Source: Acidimicrobiaceae bacterium (GTDB lineage Bacteria > Actinomycetota > Acidimicrobiia > Acidimicrobiales > UBA8592). From it: a stretch of DNA of 49,983 nt. Below the pieces are notes generated by a model that worked only from the letters and a program-made list of their open reading frames with translations, made no database searches and had not been told where the DNA came from. Positions 30,741 through 40,114 of the stretch are shown here, piece after piece; the first letter of the stretch is position 1, and every line of letters starts with the position of its first letter. Made by a program: the position numbers and the translations under genes. The stretch lies in NCBI GenBank assembly GCA_002720485.1, contig PBIQ01000039.1:1-49983 (forward strand), given 5' to 3'.

Positions 30741-30746
30741 ATTCTA
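30741..30746 (-). promoter_or_regulatory. Leaderless -10 box of the mog-ribD pair
   Basis: TAGAAT on the minus strand is followed by six bases (ttggtt) and the ATG. The hexamer differs from TATAAT at one position. Confidence 0.5.
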
Positions 30747-30783
30747 CTGTATTTAGTTAATTCTCCGATAAGTTCGGAGGTCG

Positions 30784-31932
30784 TTATTGAATCTTCCATT
30801 TGAACATGTACATTCCATCGGTCCCATGGTCTTGTGGCAACAACAGTCCACCGTCACCATTTTTTCGCCAACGAGGATCATCAAGTGGAATAGCAGAGAT
30901 CCCATGAGTTCTTTCTGTGAATCGTGATACCACTTCCGATGTTTCGGCTCTGGTTACTGTACAAACGCTGTAAATGAGTTCGCCACCAGATTTGACCAAA
31001 TCTTTCGCCGCACATAAAAGCTCAAGCTGTAGCACAGCTAAATTGTCGACATCAGCTTGATTGATTCTCCATCGTGCGTCAGCCCTACGGTGAAGAACCC
31101 CTATCCCCGAACATGGAGCATCTACTAAAACTTTGTCAAAAGCTCGCTGGGCGAAGCAAGGTTGAGTTCCATCAGCCGTTACCTGCAGGATCTGGCGAGT
31201 GTTCAGACGCTCTATGTTCTGCGCTATAAGTCGACTTCTCGATTGATGAAGGTCAACAGCTACTACGAGCGCCTCCTTTGATGCCATTGCTGTCGCTTTC
31301 CCACCAGGTGCAGCGCACATATCAAGAATCAGATCCTTGGCCTGGATATCGATATTCTGTACTACCCATTGTGAAGAAAGATCCTGCATGTACCCGTCAT
31401 CACGTTCATTTACTAGAGGAGATTTGTTCATCTGCTCAAGCATTGCTTGCCCTTCAGCGTCTCCATACTCTGCTTCAACAAGGTTAATAATCCAATCTGG
31501 GTAACTAAGTCGAACACCTTCGTTGGGCCATTCGACTGGAAGTTCTTCAGCAACTTTTCTTAGCACTGCATTAACAACTCCCTTATTCTTTTTCGAACTG
31601 GCTTCAACCGTCGTACTAACAGCTGCATGGGGAGGGATTCGGGTGTAAAGCAGTTGGTAAGTCCCAACTCGAAGAGATGCCCGTAAAGCCGGCGGGGGAG
31701 ATTTCATGAGATACCGGTCTACAACCCAGTCTAAAGCCCGTTGCATTCTTGTAGCCCCGTAAACGATCTCAGTAACTAGATTTCTGTCGCGTTGGTCTGC
31801 ATTTGCTTTCTTAAGCGCATTTGAGAGGACGATATTTGCATAGCCTTCGGATTCGTCAATACGATTAATACAGCTAATAGCTAGCTTTCTAGCTTCAACA
31901 CCACCCTGTGAAACTGTAGGCGGCTTATTCAT
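30784..31932 (-). CDS. rsmB: 16S rRNA m5C methyltransferase (RsmB/Fmu family)
   Basis: About 382 residues. The N-terminal 150 residues form a NusB-like RNA-binding domain (ARKLAISCINRIDES, then VVDRYLMKSPPPALRASLRVGTYQLLY). The C-terminal SAM-dependent domain has LDMCAAPGGKATAMA (motif I), VDAPCSGIGVLHRRAD (motif IV with catalytic Cys) and IYSVCTVTRAE (motif VI, PC-type). The frame opens upstream to 32028, inside fmt, but the ATG at 31932 overlaps the fmt stop by eight bases and fits the family. It modifies 16S rRNA C967 in E. coli. Confidence 0.94.
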   Translation of the reverse strand: MNKPPTVSQGGVEARKLAISCINRIDESEGYANIVLSNALKKANADQRDRNLVTEIVYGATRMQRALDWVVDRYLMKSPPPALRASLRVGTYQLLYTRIPPHAAVSTTVEASSKKNKGVVNAVLRKVAEELPVEWPNEGVRLSYPDWIINLVEAEYGDAEGQAMLEQMNKSPLVNERDDGYMQDLSSQWVVQNIDIQAKDLILDMCAAPGGKATAMASKEALVVAVDLHQSRSRLIAQNIERLNTRQILQVTADGTQPCFAQRAFDKVLVDAPCSGIGVLHRRADARWRINQADVDNLAVLQLELLCAAKDLVKSGGELIYSVCTVTRAETSEVVSRFTERTHGISAIPLDDPRWRKNGDGGLLLPQDHGTDGMYMFKWKIQ

Positions 31933-32797
31933 GTCCGAGATATCCGCCGGCGTCAACTGGTAGGCCATTAATCCAGTCCTTGACTGGCATTTGTTTTCTC
32001 CCCTCAGGCTGAACTTCAAGTAGTTCAATAGCCCCTTCGCCGGCCCCCACTAGAGATCCTTCACGCTCACCAATCCGCAAGTTGTCTGAGGTTCCTATTT
32101 TTGCTTCATGTATTCGTAAACGGCTTCCGGAAACAGTCGTCCAAGCCCGTCCGATACGGATTGACCTCAGTATTTCCTCGGATGAAAGTCCCCAATCTAT
32201 TTCAAGTTCCGCATTCGTAAGTTTATGAGCGTAGGAAGGTTCACCAGTTTGCTGAACAGGATCCCCAAGGCCTTCTTTAAGAGACTGAAGGAGCAAGGCG
32301 GTCCCCTCAGTTATGCATTTTATCTGGAGATCTTTAAGTGTTTCGTGAGAGCCGATTGGAATCTCAATCGAACTATATATCCCGCCAGTGTCTAGAGTTT
32401 CTTCGACTGCCATAATGCAAACGCCGGTTTTGGTATCACCTGCCAGAATTGCTCTTTCCAAAGGGGCAGCCCCTCTCCACCGCGGCAATAAAGAAAAATG
32501 GAGATTAATGATAAGAACATGATCTAGAACGTCTTTGGGAATCAACTTCCCGAAAGCCACCACAATAGCGAGGTCTACATCAATTGATTTTAGATCATCA
32601 ATGTCAGTGGAGATATTTAGTCCTAGGCGTTCAGCTTCGCGCTTGACTGGGCTGGGGGAAGTAGACGAGCCTCTCCCCCTTCTCTTGTCTTTGCCAGTAA
32701 TTACAAGAGGCACTTCATAGCCTGCTTCTACCAGTTCGGACAATGGCACGGCAGCGATTTCTGGAGTTCCGATATACGCAACACGCTGAATAGCCAT
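31925..32797 (-). CDS. fmt: Methionyl-tRNA formyltransferase
   Basis: About 290 residues. It formylates initiator Met-tRNA using 10-formyl-tetrahydrofolate. INLHFSLLPRWRGAAP holds the catalytic Asn and His, and TGVCIMAVEETLDTG has the Asp. The C-terminal OB-like tRNA-binding domain begins near residue 200. A GTG at 32812 overlaps the def stop and is an alternative start; the ATG at 32797 fits the usual family N-terminus better. It follows def, as in most bacteria. Confidence 0.95.
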   Translation of the reverse strand: MAIQRVAYIGTPEIAAVPLSELVEAGYEVPLVITGKDKRRGRGSSTSPSPVKREAERLGLNISTDIDDLKSIDVDLAIVVAFGKLIPKDVLDHVLIINLHFSLLPRWRGAAPLERAILAGDTKTGVCIMAVEETLDTGGIYSSIEIPIGSHETLKDLQIKCITEGTALLLQSLKEGLGDPVQQTGEPSYAHKLTNAELEIDWGLSSEEILRSIRIGRAWTTVSGSRLRIHEAKIGTSDNLRIGEREGSLVGAGEGAIELLEVQPEGRKQMPVKDWINGLPVDAGGYLGHE

Positions 32798-32808
32798 GCC
32801 AGAATTGG

Positions 32809-33342
32809 TCACGGAAACTGTATCTTTCTAGGCCCCTCTGGACCAGTGTTTCCCTGTCGCATAATCATCTGTCGAAGAATTTTTTTTGCTTCTTTTCTCT
32901 GTTCTTCGTCGAGATAGTCGAGAAGGAGTTTTCCGTCTAGATGATCCATTTCGTGCTGATATAACCTTGATTCAAGTTCATCAGCTTCTATAGAAATCTC
33001 TTCACCATTCAAGCCATAACCGATGATATGTATCATCTTGGGGCGAACGATATTCCATGACATTCCAGGAACGCTAAGACACCCTTCGTCATATTCCCAT
33101 TCGCCTTCGCTTTCTACTATTTCAGGATTGATCAGCACCTTAGGCCCGTCGCCGTAATCATAAACGAAAAATCTTTTGCTGACGCCTACTTGAGGAGCTG
33201 CTAAGCCAATACCTGGAGCTTCATACATCGATTCGAGCATCCGGCCACATAGATCGGCTAACGTTCCATCGATATCTTGCACTTCCTCAGCGACCCTCTT
33301 TAGTACAGGGTCACCAAACACTCGAATTGGTAAAGATTCCAT
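32809..33342 (-). CDS. def: Peptide deformylase
   Basis: About 177 residues. A metalloenzyme that removes the formyl group from nascent proteins. Motif 1 is GIGLAAPQVG, motif 2 EGCLSVPG (metal-ligand Cys) and motif 3 QHEMDHLDG (two His ligands and catalytic Glu). An upstream ATG at 33363 is possible, but the one at 33342 gives the usual N-terminus (PIRVFGDPVL) and has a TATCCT box six bases upstream. It heads the def-fmt-rsmB group. Confidence 0.96.
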   Translation of the reverse strand: MESLPIRVFGDPVLKRVAEEVQDIDGTLADLCGRMLESMYEAPGIGLAAPQVGVSKRFFVYDYGDGPKVLINPEIVESEGEWEYDEGCLSVPGMSWNIVRPKMIHIIGYGLNGEEISIEADELESRLYQHEMDHLDGKLLLDYLDEEQRKEAKKILRQMIMRQGNTGPEGPRKIQFP

Positions 33343-33348
33343 TCTCTT

Positions 33349-33354
33349 AGGATA
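33349..33354 (-). promoter_or_regulatory. Leaderless -10 box of def
   Basis: TATCCT, six bases (aagaga), then ATG on the minus strand. The divergent methyltransferase gene starts only about 50 bases away and has its own candidate box. Confidence 0.45.
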
Positions 33355-33381
33355 TAGCAGCACAGAAGGGTTCGAAGCATG

Positions 33382-33387
33382 TAGCGT
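33382..33387 (+). promoter_or_regulatory. Candidate leaderless -10 box of the rsmC-like gene
   Basis: TAGCGT lies seven bases before the ATG on the plus strand, back to back with the def promoter. Confidence 0.3.
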
Positions 33388-33394
33388 TTCTTAC

Positions 33395-33991
33395 ATGGAT
33401 TCCCAGTCACACTATTTCGATGAAGAACCTAAAAGTCTGTCTGAAACTTCCACAGTAGATTTGACCCTTCCGGACCTAACGGCAACTTTAGTTACAGACA
33501 GAGGTGTCTTTTCTTCGGGCAGAATTGACCCAGGCACAAAGTACCTTCTTCAAAGCGCACCGACACCTGAGGGAACAGTAGAAACAGCGTTAGACCTTGG
33601 ATGCGGTTATGGGCCAATCGCTCGAACTCTTGTCCATCGATTTCCTAAAGCCAAGATATGGGCAACTGACGTCAATTCGCGTGCCCGCTTATTAACCGAA
33701 AAAAACGTAGGTGGCCTTGGAGTAAATGTTGAGCACCCAGACAACATTGATGAAAATATTCGTTTTGACTTGATTTGGTCAAACCCCCCGATCCGTATCG
33801 GAAAGGCAAAACTTTACGAGATGTTAGAGATATGGTTACAAAGATTATCGGATGATGGAGAGGCTATTTTGGTTGTGCAGAAACATTTGGGAGCTGACAG
33901 TCTGGCAAAATGGCTAGCCACAGTGCCGTTTCGAGTTGATAGGTTATCGAGCAAATCTGGATATCGACTACTTAAGGTCACAGTGAAATGA
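33395..33991 (+). CDS. Class I SAM methyltransferase, RsmC/RlmG-like (MTS domain)
   Basis: A 198-residue protein. The SAM-binding motif I is LDLGCGYGPIA and the catalytic amino-methyltransferase motif is SNPPIR (N-P-P-I/L), as in RsmC, which methylates guanine N2 in 16S rRNA. VFSSGRIDPGTKYLL before motif I is also characteristic of this family. It is the single-domain form, lacking the N-terminal pseudo-domain of E. coli RsmC. Its stop overlaps the following SpoU-type gene by four bases (ATGA), so both RNA methyltransferases are probably made together. The exact target base is unknown. Confidence 0.9.
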   Translation: MDSQSHYFDEEPKSLSETSTVDLTLPDLTATLVTDRGVFSSGRIDPGTKYLLQSAPTPEGTVETALDLGCGYGPIARTLVHRFPKAKIWATDVNSRARLLTEKNVGGLGVNVEHPDNIDENIRFDLIWSNPPIRIGKAKLYEMLEIWLQRLSDDGEAILVVQKHLGADSLAKWLATVPFRVDRLSSKSGYRLLKVTVK

Positions 33992-34524
33992 ACGAAAATC
34001 TGTCAGGTACTGAGCTAAAAAGACTCCATCGAGAATGGCGAAAAAAAACTCGGGGCAAGATAGCGATCATCATCAATGGAGTTCAAGGCCCCTATAACAT
34101 AGGATCAATTCTTAGGACAGCAGCGGCAGAGCGTGTCGAGAGAATTTGGTTCACTTCAAATGCGACAACACCTCAAAATCCTAAAGTAGGGAAAACTGCA
34201 TTGGGCTCTGAACGATACCTAGACTGGAAAGCTGTTGACTCTCCATTTGAAGCTATCAACGAGGCCCGGTCCGAAGGGTACACTATTATCGGCCTTGAAC
34301 TTTCAAGTGGTGCACAACCAATATACGAAACTGACCTTACAGGAGATATCTGCTTTGTCGTTGGCCATGAGGATCGGGGGATAGAAACAAAGGTGCTTGC
34401 AGAATGCGACTCTTCTACTTTTATTCCTCAATTAGGGAAGATTGGCTCCTTAAACGTTGCAGTTGCCGCTTCAATCGCCATTTATGAAATTCGTCGACAA
34501 GCCTGGATCCAGCACGAGCAGTAA
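33988..34524 (+). CDS. RNA methyltransferase, TrmH/SpoU family (short form)
   Basis: A 178-residue SPOUT 2'-O-methyltransferase without an N-terminal extension domain. The motifs are GPYNIGSILRTAAAERVERIW (motif 1), CFVVGHEDRGIETKV (motif 2) and IPQLGKIGSLNVAVAASIAIYEI (motif 3). The short form resembles TrmH or TrmL-type tRNA enzymes. It is coupled to the upstream rsmC-like gene by a four-base overlap. Confidence 0.92.
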   Translation: MNENLSGTELKRLHREWRKKTRGKIAIIINGVQGPYNIGSILRTAAAERVERIWFTSNATTPQNPKVGKTALGSERYLDWKAVDSPFEAINEARSEGYTIIGLELSSGAQPIYETDLTGDICFVVGHEDRGIETKVLAECDSSTFIPQLGKIGSLNVAVAASIAIYEIRRQAWIQHEQ

Positions 34525-34527
34525 CGG

Positions 34528-36288
34528 CTAAAACCTTACAGGATCGATAGCGACTCTAAGGCGTTTCTTTGGTCGCGGAATCTCCGAAATATTTTTCGAG
34601 AGGCTCTCGACACTAGAACACTTTACAAGCCAAGCCCCATCATTTGGCCCAAGAACCTCAAGGCCGCTCTGGACGTCCAGCTGCTCTATAAATTCGTCAG
34701 AACCTGGACCAGAAACCACGGCTATGTGGCCAAATGGAGGATATTTAGTGATCTCTCTCCTTTGCGACTCTTTATCGCTCCATACGTCAATACCACCATC
34801 AGAAAACACATCAAAGAAAGTATGGTTAGGTTTCCGAGTTTGCAAAATGACAGTACCGGAGCTCTGACTTTTCCGGTTGACCAATCGGAGTGCCCTAATT
34901 AATTTTGTTAATGCCTGCTCTTCGCAGCGGTACCGTTTTGCAAGGAGCTCTTGATCAAAATCAGCGAAGACAACCAAATCAGCCCAATCAACTCGATGCA
35001 ATACAGCTTCGGTCCCCAAATATATTCTTGACCTTACGAAATCAATTGAAGAAGTCTCCTTCGTAATCTGAGTCACTGGTTCTTTCATGAGTGCCTCCAA
35101 TTCCTCCCCTGCCCTCGAAACACCTATTCGAAGATTTTTCATACTCGTTGATAAGCAACCTGAACATATAACTGGTCGTGAATGTCCAAATCTCGTGCAT
35201 TCGATAAGACCTTCCTCTAATTGCAACATGGCGCTTCCACAGTCCGTACAAGTCACCAGTTCGTCACATTGCCTGCAGGCGAGAAGACGAGATCTTCCTG
35301 AACGGTTTAAAACAACAACAGACCTTCCAGCGGATTTCAAAGCATATACTGTTGACCTCGGCCACAACCCCCCAATAGCCGAATTATCTTCGCGAGGATC
35401 GGTGATTCGAATCCCAGACCATACTTCCCTTTTGTCGCTCTTCTGATCGCTAATTATTCGAGTTCGGTGACGCACTTCTACGGTTGGAATTGGGGAAGTG
35501 AAGACACATGGAAGGCCTTGTCTTTTTGCACGCTCTAGAACAACCTCTCTAGCATGCCAAGTCGGTGCTGCTTCTTCTTGGAATGATTCATCGTGTTCAT
35601 CAATCATCAAAATGGCTGCAAGATTTTTTATCGAAGCAAAGGCTGCGGATCGATTACCAACTATCGTCCCTCCAGAAACGCCAATAACCCAATCTTTACT
35701 ATATTCCCCCACGTTAACCCCCATACGTCTTAAACGATTAGCAACTACTCGCACATCTGAAGCTGATGGAAGCAAAATTAAAGCATTGCCAAGCGCTACT
35801 GCTGCACATATATACGGCCACCGATCTCCTGTTGGTGGGATACGAACAACCGATGGACCGCCTTCGAATGCGGCCACGACTAACTTATCTTTCGGTGTCT
35901 CGATTTGTTTTGATGGCCTACTCGGAGGGATCGCCTTAATCATTCTTTGAGGACTTGCTGTCTTCATAAAACGAGAAACGGGCCCTTGCCAACGGTTTGC
36001 TGCCCAACGAACTACCTCTACTACTTCCTTAGAAGGCCCGTGACTGCTGAATTTTTTCAGCGGCTGCAGCTCAACGGTAGTTTCGGTCTCTGGATTGATC
36101 TCACTAATCCAACCCCCTATCGAGCGATTGCGAAATTGAATCCTGACTAGTGACCCGACACTAAGTTGTGATGCCAATCCGGATTCAATCCAATCTTCGG
36201 GAACTAGGTAGTCAAATTCTTTTGATACTGCTGGAAGATCAGGAATAACTCGAACATTTTTGGGAACAACTCGCTTTTCGTTTTCCAT
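34528..36288 (-). CDS. priA: Primosomal protein PriA-like, without Walker A
   Basis: A 586-residue protein of the PriA family that helps restart stalled replication forks. The N-terminal 3'-DNA-end-binding domain is recognisable (residues about 15-110). The Walker A position carries PPTGDRWPYI rather than GxGKT, and the Walker B-like block reads LMIDEHDESF. A zinc-binding region (CRQC, CTDC, CSGC) is present around residue 340. Actinobacterial PriA proteins are known to lack ATPase motifs, so this is normal for the group but means helicase activity is unlikely. The gene follows metK, as in other actinobacteria. Confidence 0.88.
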   Translation of the reverse strand: MENEKRVVPKNVRVIPDLPAVSKEFDYLVPEDWIESGLASQLSVGSLVRIQFRNRSIGGWISEINPETETTVELQPLKKFSSHGPSKEVVEVVRWAANRWQGPVSRFMKTASPQRMIKAIPPSRPSKQIETPKDKLVVAAFEGGPSVVRIPPTGDRWPYICAAVALGNALILLPSASDVRVVANRLRRMGVNVGEYSKDWVIGVSGGTIVGNRSAAFASIKNLAAILMIDEHDESFQEEAAPTWHAREVVLERAKRQGLPCVFTSPIPTVEVRHRTRIISDQKSDKREVWSGIRITDPREDNSAIGGLWPRSTVYALKSAGRSVVVLNRSGRSRLLACRQCDELVTCTDCGSAMLQLEEGLIECTRFGHSRPVICSGCLSTSMKNLRIGVSRAGEELEALMKEPVTQITKETSSIDFVRSRIYLGTEAVLHRVDWADLVVFADFDQELLAKRYRCEEQALTKLIRALRLVNRKSQSSGTVILQTRKPNHTFFDVFSDGGIDVWSDKESQRREITKYPPFGHIAVVSGPGSDEFIEQLDVQSGLEVLGPNDGAWLVKCSSVESLSKNISEIPRPKKRLRVAIDPVRF

Positions 36289-36336
36289 TGAACCTACTTT
36301 TCCAACTTATGGCAGGATGCAGGAAATCGAATAACC

Positions 36337-37533
36337 TTAGAGCCCTAAAGCATTCTTAATATCTGAGACCTTATTAAGATACTCCCACGTAAACTGCTCA
36401 TCATCCCGGCCAAAGTGGCCATATGCTGCTGTCGACGCATATATAGGGCGACAAAGATCTAAATCATGGACGATAGCTGCAGGACGGAGATCAAAAATTT
36501 CCGCTACCGCTGTCTCAATAGCATCTGGATCTACCTTCTCTGTCCCGAATGTTTCCACCAATATGGACATAGGCCTTGCTACGCCAATGGCGTATGCGAC
36601 TTGGACTTCGCAACGGTCTGCTGCTCCAGCAGCAACAATATTTTTGGCTATCCATCTGGTTGCGTACGCTGCGCTTCTATCTACTTTTGAAGGGTCTTTC
36701 CCTGAGAAAGCGCCTCCGCCGTGTCTGGCCATTCCTCCATATGTATCAACGATTATTTTTCTGCCAGTGAGGCCAGCATCTGCGACAGGTCCACCCTTTA
36801 CAAATCGTCCAGTCGGGTTGATAAATGTGTTGTAGTCATCGTCTTTAAACTGTTCCGGAATAATCGGACGAATGACATGTTCGAGAATATCGGGGGTTAT
36901 TTGATGTTTCGTGTCTATACCCTCATTGTGGTGTGCTGAAACGACTACATTTTCTAATCGAACTGGAGTCCCATCCTTATATTCGATAGTTACTTGAGTT
37001 TTTCCATCTGGGCGCAAATAGGGGATCGCCCCACTGCGTCGGATTTCCGTGAGGCGATATGCCATTTTATGGGCGAGATCTATGGGCATAGGCATGAAAC
37101 TATCTGTCTCATTCGTGGCATACCCGAACATTAATCCTTGATCCCCAGCACCTGTTGTGTCCCATTCATCTGTTATTTGACCTGACCGAGCCTCCTGTGA
37201 CGATCCTACCCCTTGTGCAATATCCCCCGACTGCTCTTCTAGCGCAACCATGACACCACATGTAGAACCGTCAAATCCTAAGGCTGGGTTGTCATATCCG
37301 ATACGGCAGATTGTCTCTCGCACAATTCCAGGTATATCGACATATGCCTCTTCAGTGCTGATCTCCCCTGTCACAATTGCTATCCCAGTTGTAACCAAAG
37401 TCTCACAAGCAACACGCGATTTAGGGTCAGAAGCCAGAAGCGCATCAAGAATGGAATCGGATATTTGATCCGCCATTTTGTCTGGATGGCCTTCGGTGAC
37501 CGACTCGGATGTAAAGGCAAATGATGATGACAT
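36337..37533 (-). CDS. metK: S-adenosylmethionine synthetase
   Basis: A 398-residue enzyme making SAM from methionine and [15 protein letters not shown] near the N-terminus, [12 protein letters not shown] in the middle and [19 protein letters not shown] in the C-terminal third are the signature regions. The length is typical. It would supply the several SAM-dependent methyltransferases encoded in this window. No clear ribosome-binding site is present upstream of the ATG. Confidence 0.98.
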   Translation of the reverse strand: MSSSFAFTSESVTEGHPDKMADQISDSILDALLASDPKSRVACETLVTTGIAIVTGEISTEEAYVDIPGIVRETICRIGYDNPALGFDGSTCGVMVALEEQSGDIAQGVGSSQEARSGQITDEWDTTGAGDQGLMFGYATNETDSFMPMPIDLAHKMAYRLTEIRRSGAIPYLRPDGKTQVTIEYKDGTPVRLENVVVSAHHNEGIDTKHQITPDILEHVIRPIIPEQFKDDDYNTFINPTGRFVKGGPVADAGLTGRKIIVDTYGGMARHGGGAFSGKDPSKVDRSAAYATRWIAKNIVAAGAADRCEVQVAYAIGVARPMSILVETFGTEKVDPDAIETAVAEIFDLRPAAIVHDLDLCRPIYASTAAYGHFGRDDEQFTWEYLNKVSDIKNALGL

Positions 37534-37565
37534 ATTTTTAAACTCAAACTCGTAGGTTAGGGATA

Positions 37566-38759
37566 CTATCGGTTTTTATTATTCCGTAATTCAAGTATTG
37601 CATCAAGAATCTTATCTGCTACAACTCGTTTACTGGAAAAAGGCACCGTGCTTTGATCTTCGTTCGATATCAGAAGGACTTCATTAGTGTCATATGAGAA
37701 TCCTGTATTTGGAGCTGAAACATCATTTGCGACTATCAGGTCCAAGTTTTTTCTTTCCAATTTATCTATTGCATTCTTCTCTAGATCGTCAGTCTCTGCA
37801 GCGAATCCTACGACAATCTGGTTGGGTGACTTACCCTTACCAAGGTCAACGAGAAAATCATGAGTTGGTTCAATATCTAAGCTAATTACCTGTTCTGATT
37901 TTTTTATCTTTCTATCTTCCGGCATTGATGGCTGGAAGTCCGCTACAGCCGCGGCCATGATGATCACATCGTAATTATCTGCGCATGACATCACTACAGA
38001 CCGAAGATCATTTGCTGTCTCAGCACATAAGACATCCACTCCAACAGGAGCTTCTCGTTCAACCGTGGTAACTAAAGTAACAGCAGCACCTCGAGCAACT
38101 GCAGCTTCAGCGAGCGCGTATCCCTGTTTCCCAGATGACCTGTTCGTTATAAAGCGCACAGGGTCAATAGGCTCTCTTGTCCCACCTGCCGTAACGAGAA
38201 TTTTCAATTCTTCCAGGTCATTAAAAGTCACTGTTCGCTCAACAGCAGAGAAAATTGCATTCGTAGAAGCTAACCTTCCTTTCCCAATGTCGCCACCAGC
38301 AAGTTTTCCATCTTCAGGAGCAACGATAGTGACACCTCGGCTTTGAAGTGTTCGAATGTTCTCTTGGACTGCTGGATGTTCCCACATTTCAGTGTGCATG
38401 GCAGGACACAGAACAACTGGTGCCCGTGAAGCTAGAAGCGTGGCGGTTAATAAGTCATTGGAAATTCCTGCCGCGTATGTCCCTATAAGTCTCGCTGTAG
38501 CAGGAGCGATTAGGACTACGTCTGCTTCCTGCCCGAGCGTTGTATGAGGTATGGGGTCCTCATCATCCCAAAGAGATGACTTAACGGGTTCGCTTGCGAG
38601 GGCACTTAAGGTTGCTTCACCAAGAAATCTTTTTGCACCTGAAGTCATTATGGGAACTACATGAGCACCATTGTCAATCAACCGACGGCAGACTTCGACA
38701 GCCTTGTACGCTGCGATACCGCCGGTGACTCCCAGAACGACTTTTTTGCCAGAAACCAT
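37566..38759 (-). CDS. coaBC: Bifunctional CoaBC (phosphopantothenoylcysteine synthetase/decarboxylase)
   Basis: A 397-residue two-domain enzyme of coenzyme A synthesis. The N-terminal flavoprotein CoaC domain has [14 protein letters not shown], the catalytic His in PHTTLGQ and [11 protein letters not shown]. The C-terminal CoaB domain has the dimer and nucleotide segment [25 protein letters not shown], then AAAVADF and [10 protein letters not shown]. The ribosome-binding site AGAAGGG is good. It follows rpoZ with 14 bases between. Confidence 0.97.
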   Translation of the reverse strand: MVSGKKVVLGVTGGIAAYKAVEVCRRLIDNGAHVVPIMTSGAKRFLGEATLSALASEPVKSSLWDDEDPIPHTTLGQEADVVLIAPATARLIGTYAAGISNDLLTATLLASRAPVVLCPAMHTEMWEHPAVQENIRTLQSRGVTIVAPEDGKLAGGDIGKGRLASTNAIFSAVERTVTFNDLEELKILVTAGGTREPIDPVRFITNRSSGKQGYALAEAAVARGAAVTLVTTVEREAPVGVDVLCAETANDLRSVVMSCADNYDVIIMAAAVADFQPSMPEDRKIKKSEQVISLDIEPTHDFLVDLGKGKSPNQIVVGFAAETDDLEKNAIDKLERKNLDLIVANDVSAPNTGFSYDTNEVLLISNEDQSTVPFSSKRVVADKILDAILELRNNKNR

Positions 38760-38773
38760 ATTTACCCTTCTGG

Positions 38774-39097
38774 CTATTCATCCTCAGGAGATTTAGTAAC
38801 TTCTTCCAGATAGGATTCAGCTGATATTGGCTCTCTTGCTTCTCCGGCAACAACCTTGCCAGCAATTATTTCTTCAAAAGCTATCGTAAGTGGCTTACTT
38901 GAAACTGACGCGACTTGAGGGGGGATAGACGCTCCTTGTCCCTCACCTAGCTGATACATGTATGCGTTGATTTGTCGGGCACGTTTGGCCCCTAGAGTAA
39001 CAAGTCGAAACTTTGATCCTTCTTTCCCTTCTTCGGCAGAGCGTTCAAGAAGTCCTTCTATTTCTGGCGAAATCATTGATTCGTTTTCGGTAGTCAT
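38774..39097 (-). CDS. rpoZ: RNA polymerase omega subunit
   Basis: About 107 residues. A small subunit that helps assemble RNA polymerase. KFRLVTLGAKRARQINAY is the conserved helix that contacts beta', and KPLTIAFEEIIAGKV the second conserved block. An in-frame ATG at 39109 exists, but GGAGAG between the two ATGs is a well-placed ribosome-binding site for the one at 39097. The acidic C-terminal tail is longer than in E. coli, which is common in actinobacteria. Confidence 0.93.
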   Translation of the reverse strand: MTTENESMISPEIEGLLERSAEEGKEGSKFRLVTLGAKRARQINAYMYQLGEGQGASIPPQVASVSSKPLTIAFEEIIAGKVVAGEAREPISAESYLEEVTKSPEDE

Positions 39098-39194
39098 TTT
39101 TCTCTCCATATTGATTTCTGAGCAGCAGGATTATCAGTCTATCCTGTCTTTAAGCGCCTTTGGTCAGTTACGACAACCTTTCCAACTAGACGCC

Positions 39195-39734
39195 TTATTC
39201 TCCGGAGCGATTCGACATAATTATTGAAGAAATTTCAGAAACCGCCCTATCAAGATCATCATTTACTACGACAATAGCACCTAGATTCTTAGCGTCATTT
39301 CGCTCTCGCTCTCCTTCTCGAATACGACGCTCGATTTCTTTTTCGCTGTCACCTCTCCCACGAAGACGCTCTGCTTGATCTTGAAGCGTCGGAGCGTCAA
39401 CAAATATCATTAAGAAATCGAGGCCTCTTTCAGTTACTGATTTTGCCCCTTGTACATCTATCTCAAGAAGAACATCGAAACCTTCAGGTGGGTTTGGCCA
39501 TGGGGTTCCATAGAAGTTGTTGTGAAACTCTGCCCATTCAAGAAAAACATCTTCGTCGATTGCTTTTTTGAATTCTTCATGCGTAACGAACACATACGAT
39601 TCTTCTTCCTCCCCTTCTCTTCGAGGGCGAGTCGTCCAACTTTTTGAAAGCCAGAGATTCGCGTGTTTCTCAACAAGTACCTCGGCGATCGTCCCCTTGC
39701 CGACCCCTCCGGGACCGGAAACAACAATCAGCAT
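39195..39734 (-). CDS. gmk: Guanylate kinase
   Basis: A 179-residue enzyme phosphorylating GMP to GDP. The P-loop GPGGVGKGT is at residues 7-15, and SWTTRPRREGEEEESYVFV is the GMP-binding segment. The lid region contains RGRGDSEKEIERRIREGERE. It sits between rpoZ and mihF, as in other actinobacteria. The start follows the mihF stop by nine bases. Confidence 0.98.
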   Translation of the reverse strand: MLIVVSGPGGVGKGTIAEVLVEKHANLWLSKSWTTRPRREGEEEESYVFVTHEEFKKAIDEDVFLEWAEFHNNFYGTPWPNPPEGFDVLLEIDVQGAKSVTERGLDFLMIFVDAPTLQDQAERLRGRGDSEKEIERRIREGERERNDAKNLGAIVVVNDDLDRAVSEISSIIMSNRSGE

Positions 39735-39743
39735 GATGAAGTA

Positions 39744-40058
39744 TCAGTCGAACTCAGCTAAAAGTGCCGCTCGTTGCTGATCTCCTAGGCCACGCAAACG
39801 TCTACTTTCTGCGATTCCTATACTTTCCATGAGTCTCCTAGCTTTTACTTTGCCAATTTTTGGCATTGACTCGAGGATTGCAAGGACTTTTGTTCTGCTG
39901 ACAATTTCATTCTGATCTGAAATGTCTAAAACTTGCCTCAATGTAAGAGAACCCATCTTGATGCGCGATTTCAATTCTGCGCGTACTCGACGGGCCTCAG
40001 CAGCTTTCTCAAGAGCGGCTTTACGCTGTGCGTCTGTGAGTTTTGGTGGGGATGCCAT
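39744..40058 (-). CDS. mihF: Integration host factor, actinobacterial type (mIHF)
   Basis: A 104-residue basic nucleoid-associated protein. The N-terminal helix is PPKLTDAQRKAALEKAA, and the DNA-binding helix-hairpin region is SMPKIGKVKARRLMESIGI. This protein is unrelated to the HU-like IHF of proteobacteria and is restricted to actinobacteria, which supports the taxonomic assignment. It sits next to gmk, its usual position. A TATTCT box six bases before the ATG suggests a leaderless message. Confidence 0.97.
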   Translation of the reverse strand: MASPPKLTDAQRKAALEKAAEARRVRAELKSRIKMGSLTLRQVLDISDQNEIVSRTKVLAILESMPKIGKVKARRLMESIGIAESRRLRGLGDQQRAALLAEFD

Positions 40059-40064
40059 AGCTAA

Positions 40065-40070
40065 AGAATA
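40065..40070 (-). promoter_or_regulatory. Leaderless -10 box of mihF
   Basis: TATTCT, six bases (ttagct), then ATG on the minus strand, in the short gap after pyrF. It would give the mihF-gmk pair its own promoter. Confidence 0.5.
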
Positions 40071-40114
40071 GTTCTGAGTAGGCAGTTAGTGGTGTATTTC
40101 GTCTAAAGAGATGA

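Noticed and set aside
34528-36288. priA as a pseudogene because of the missing Walker A motif
   Set aside because: The frame is intact and full length, the zinc motifs are present, and the loss of ATPase motifs is normal for actinobacterial PriA.
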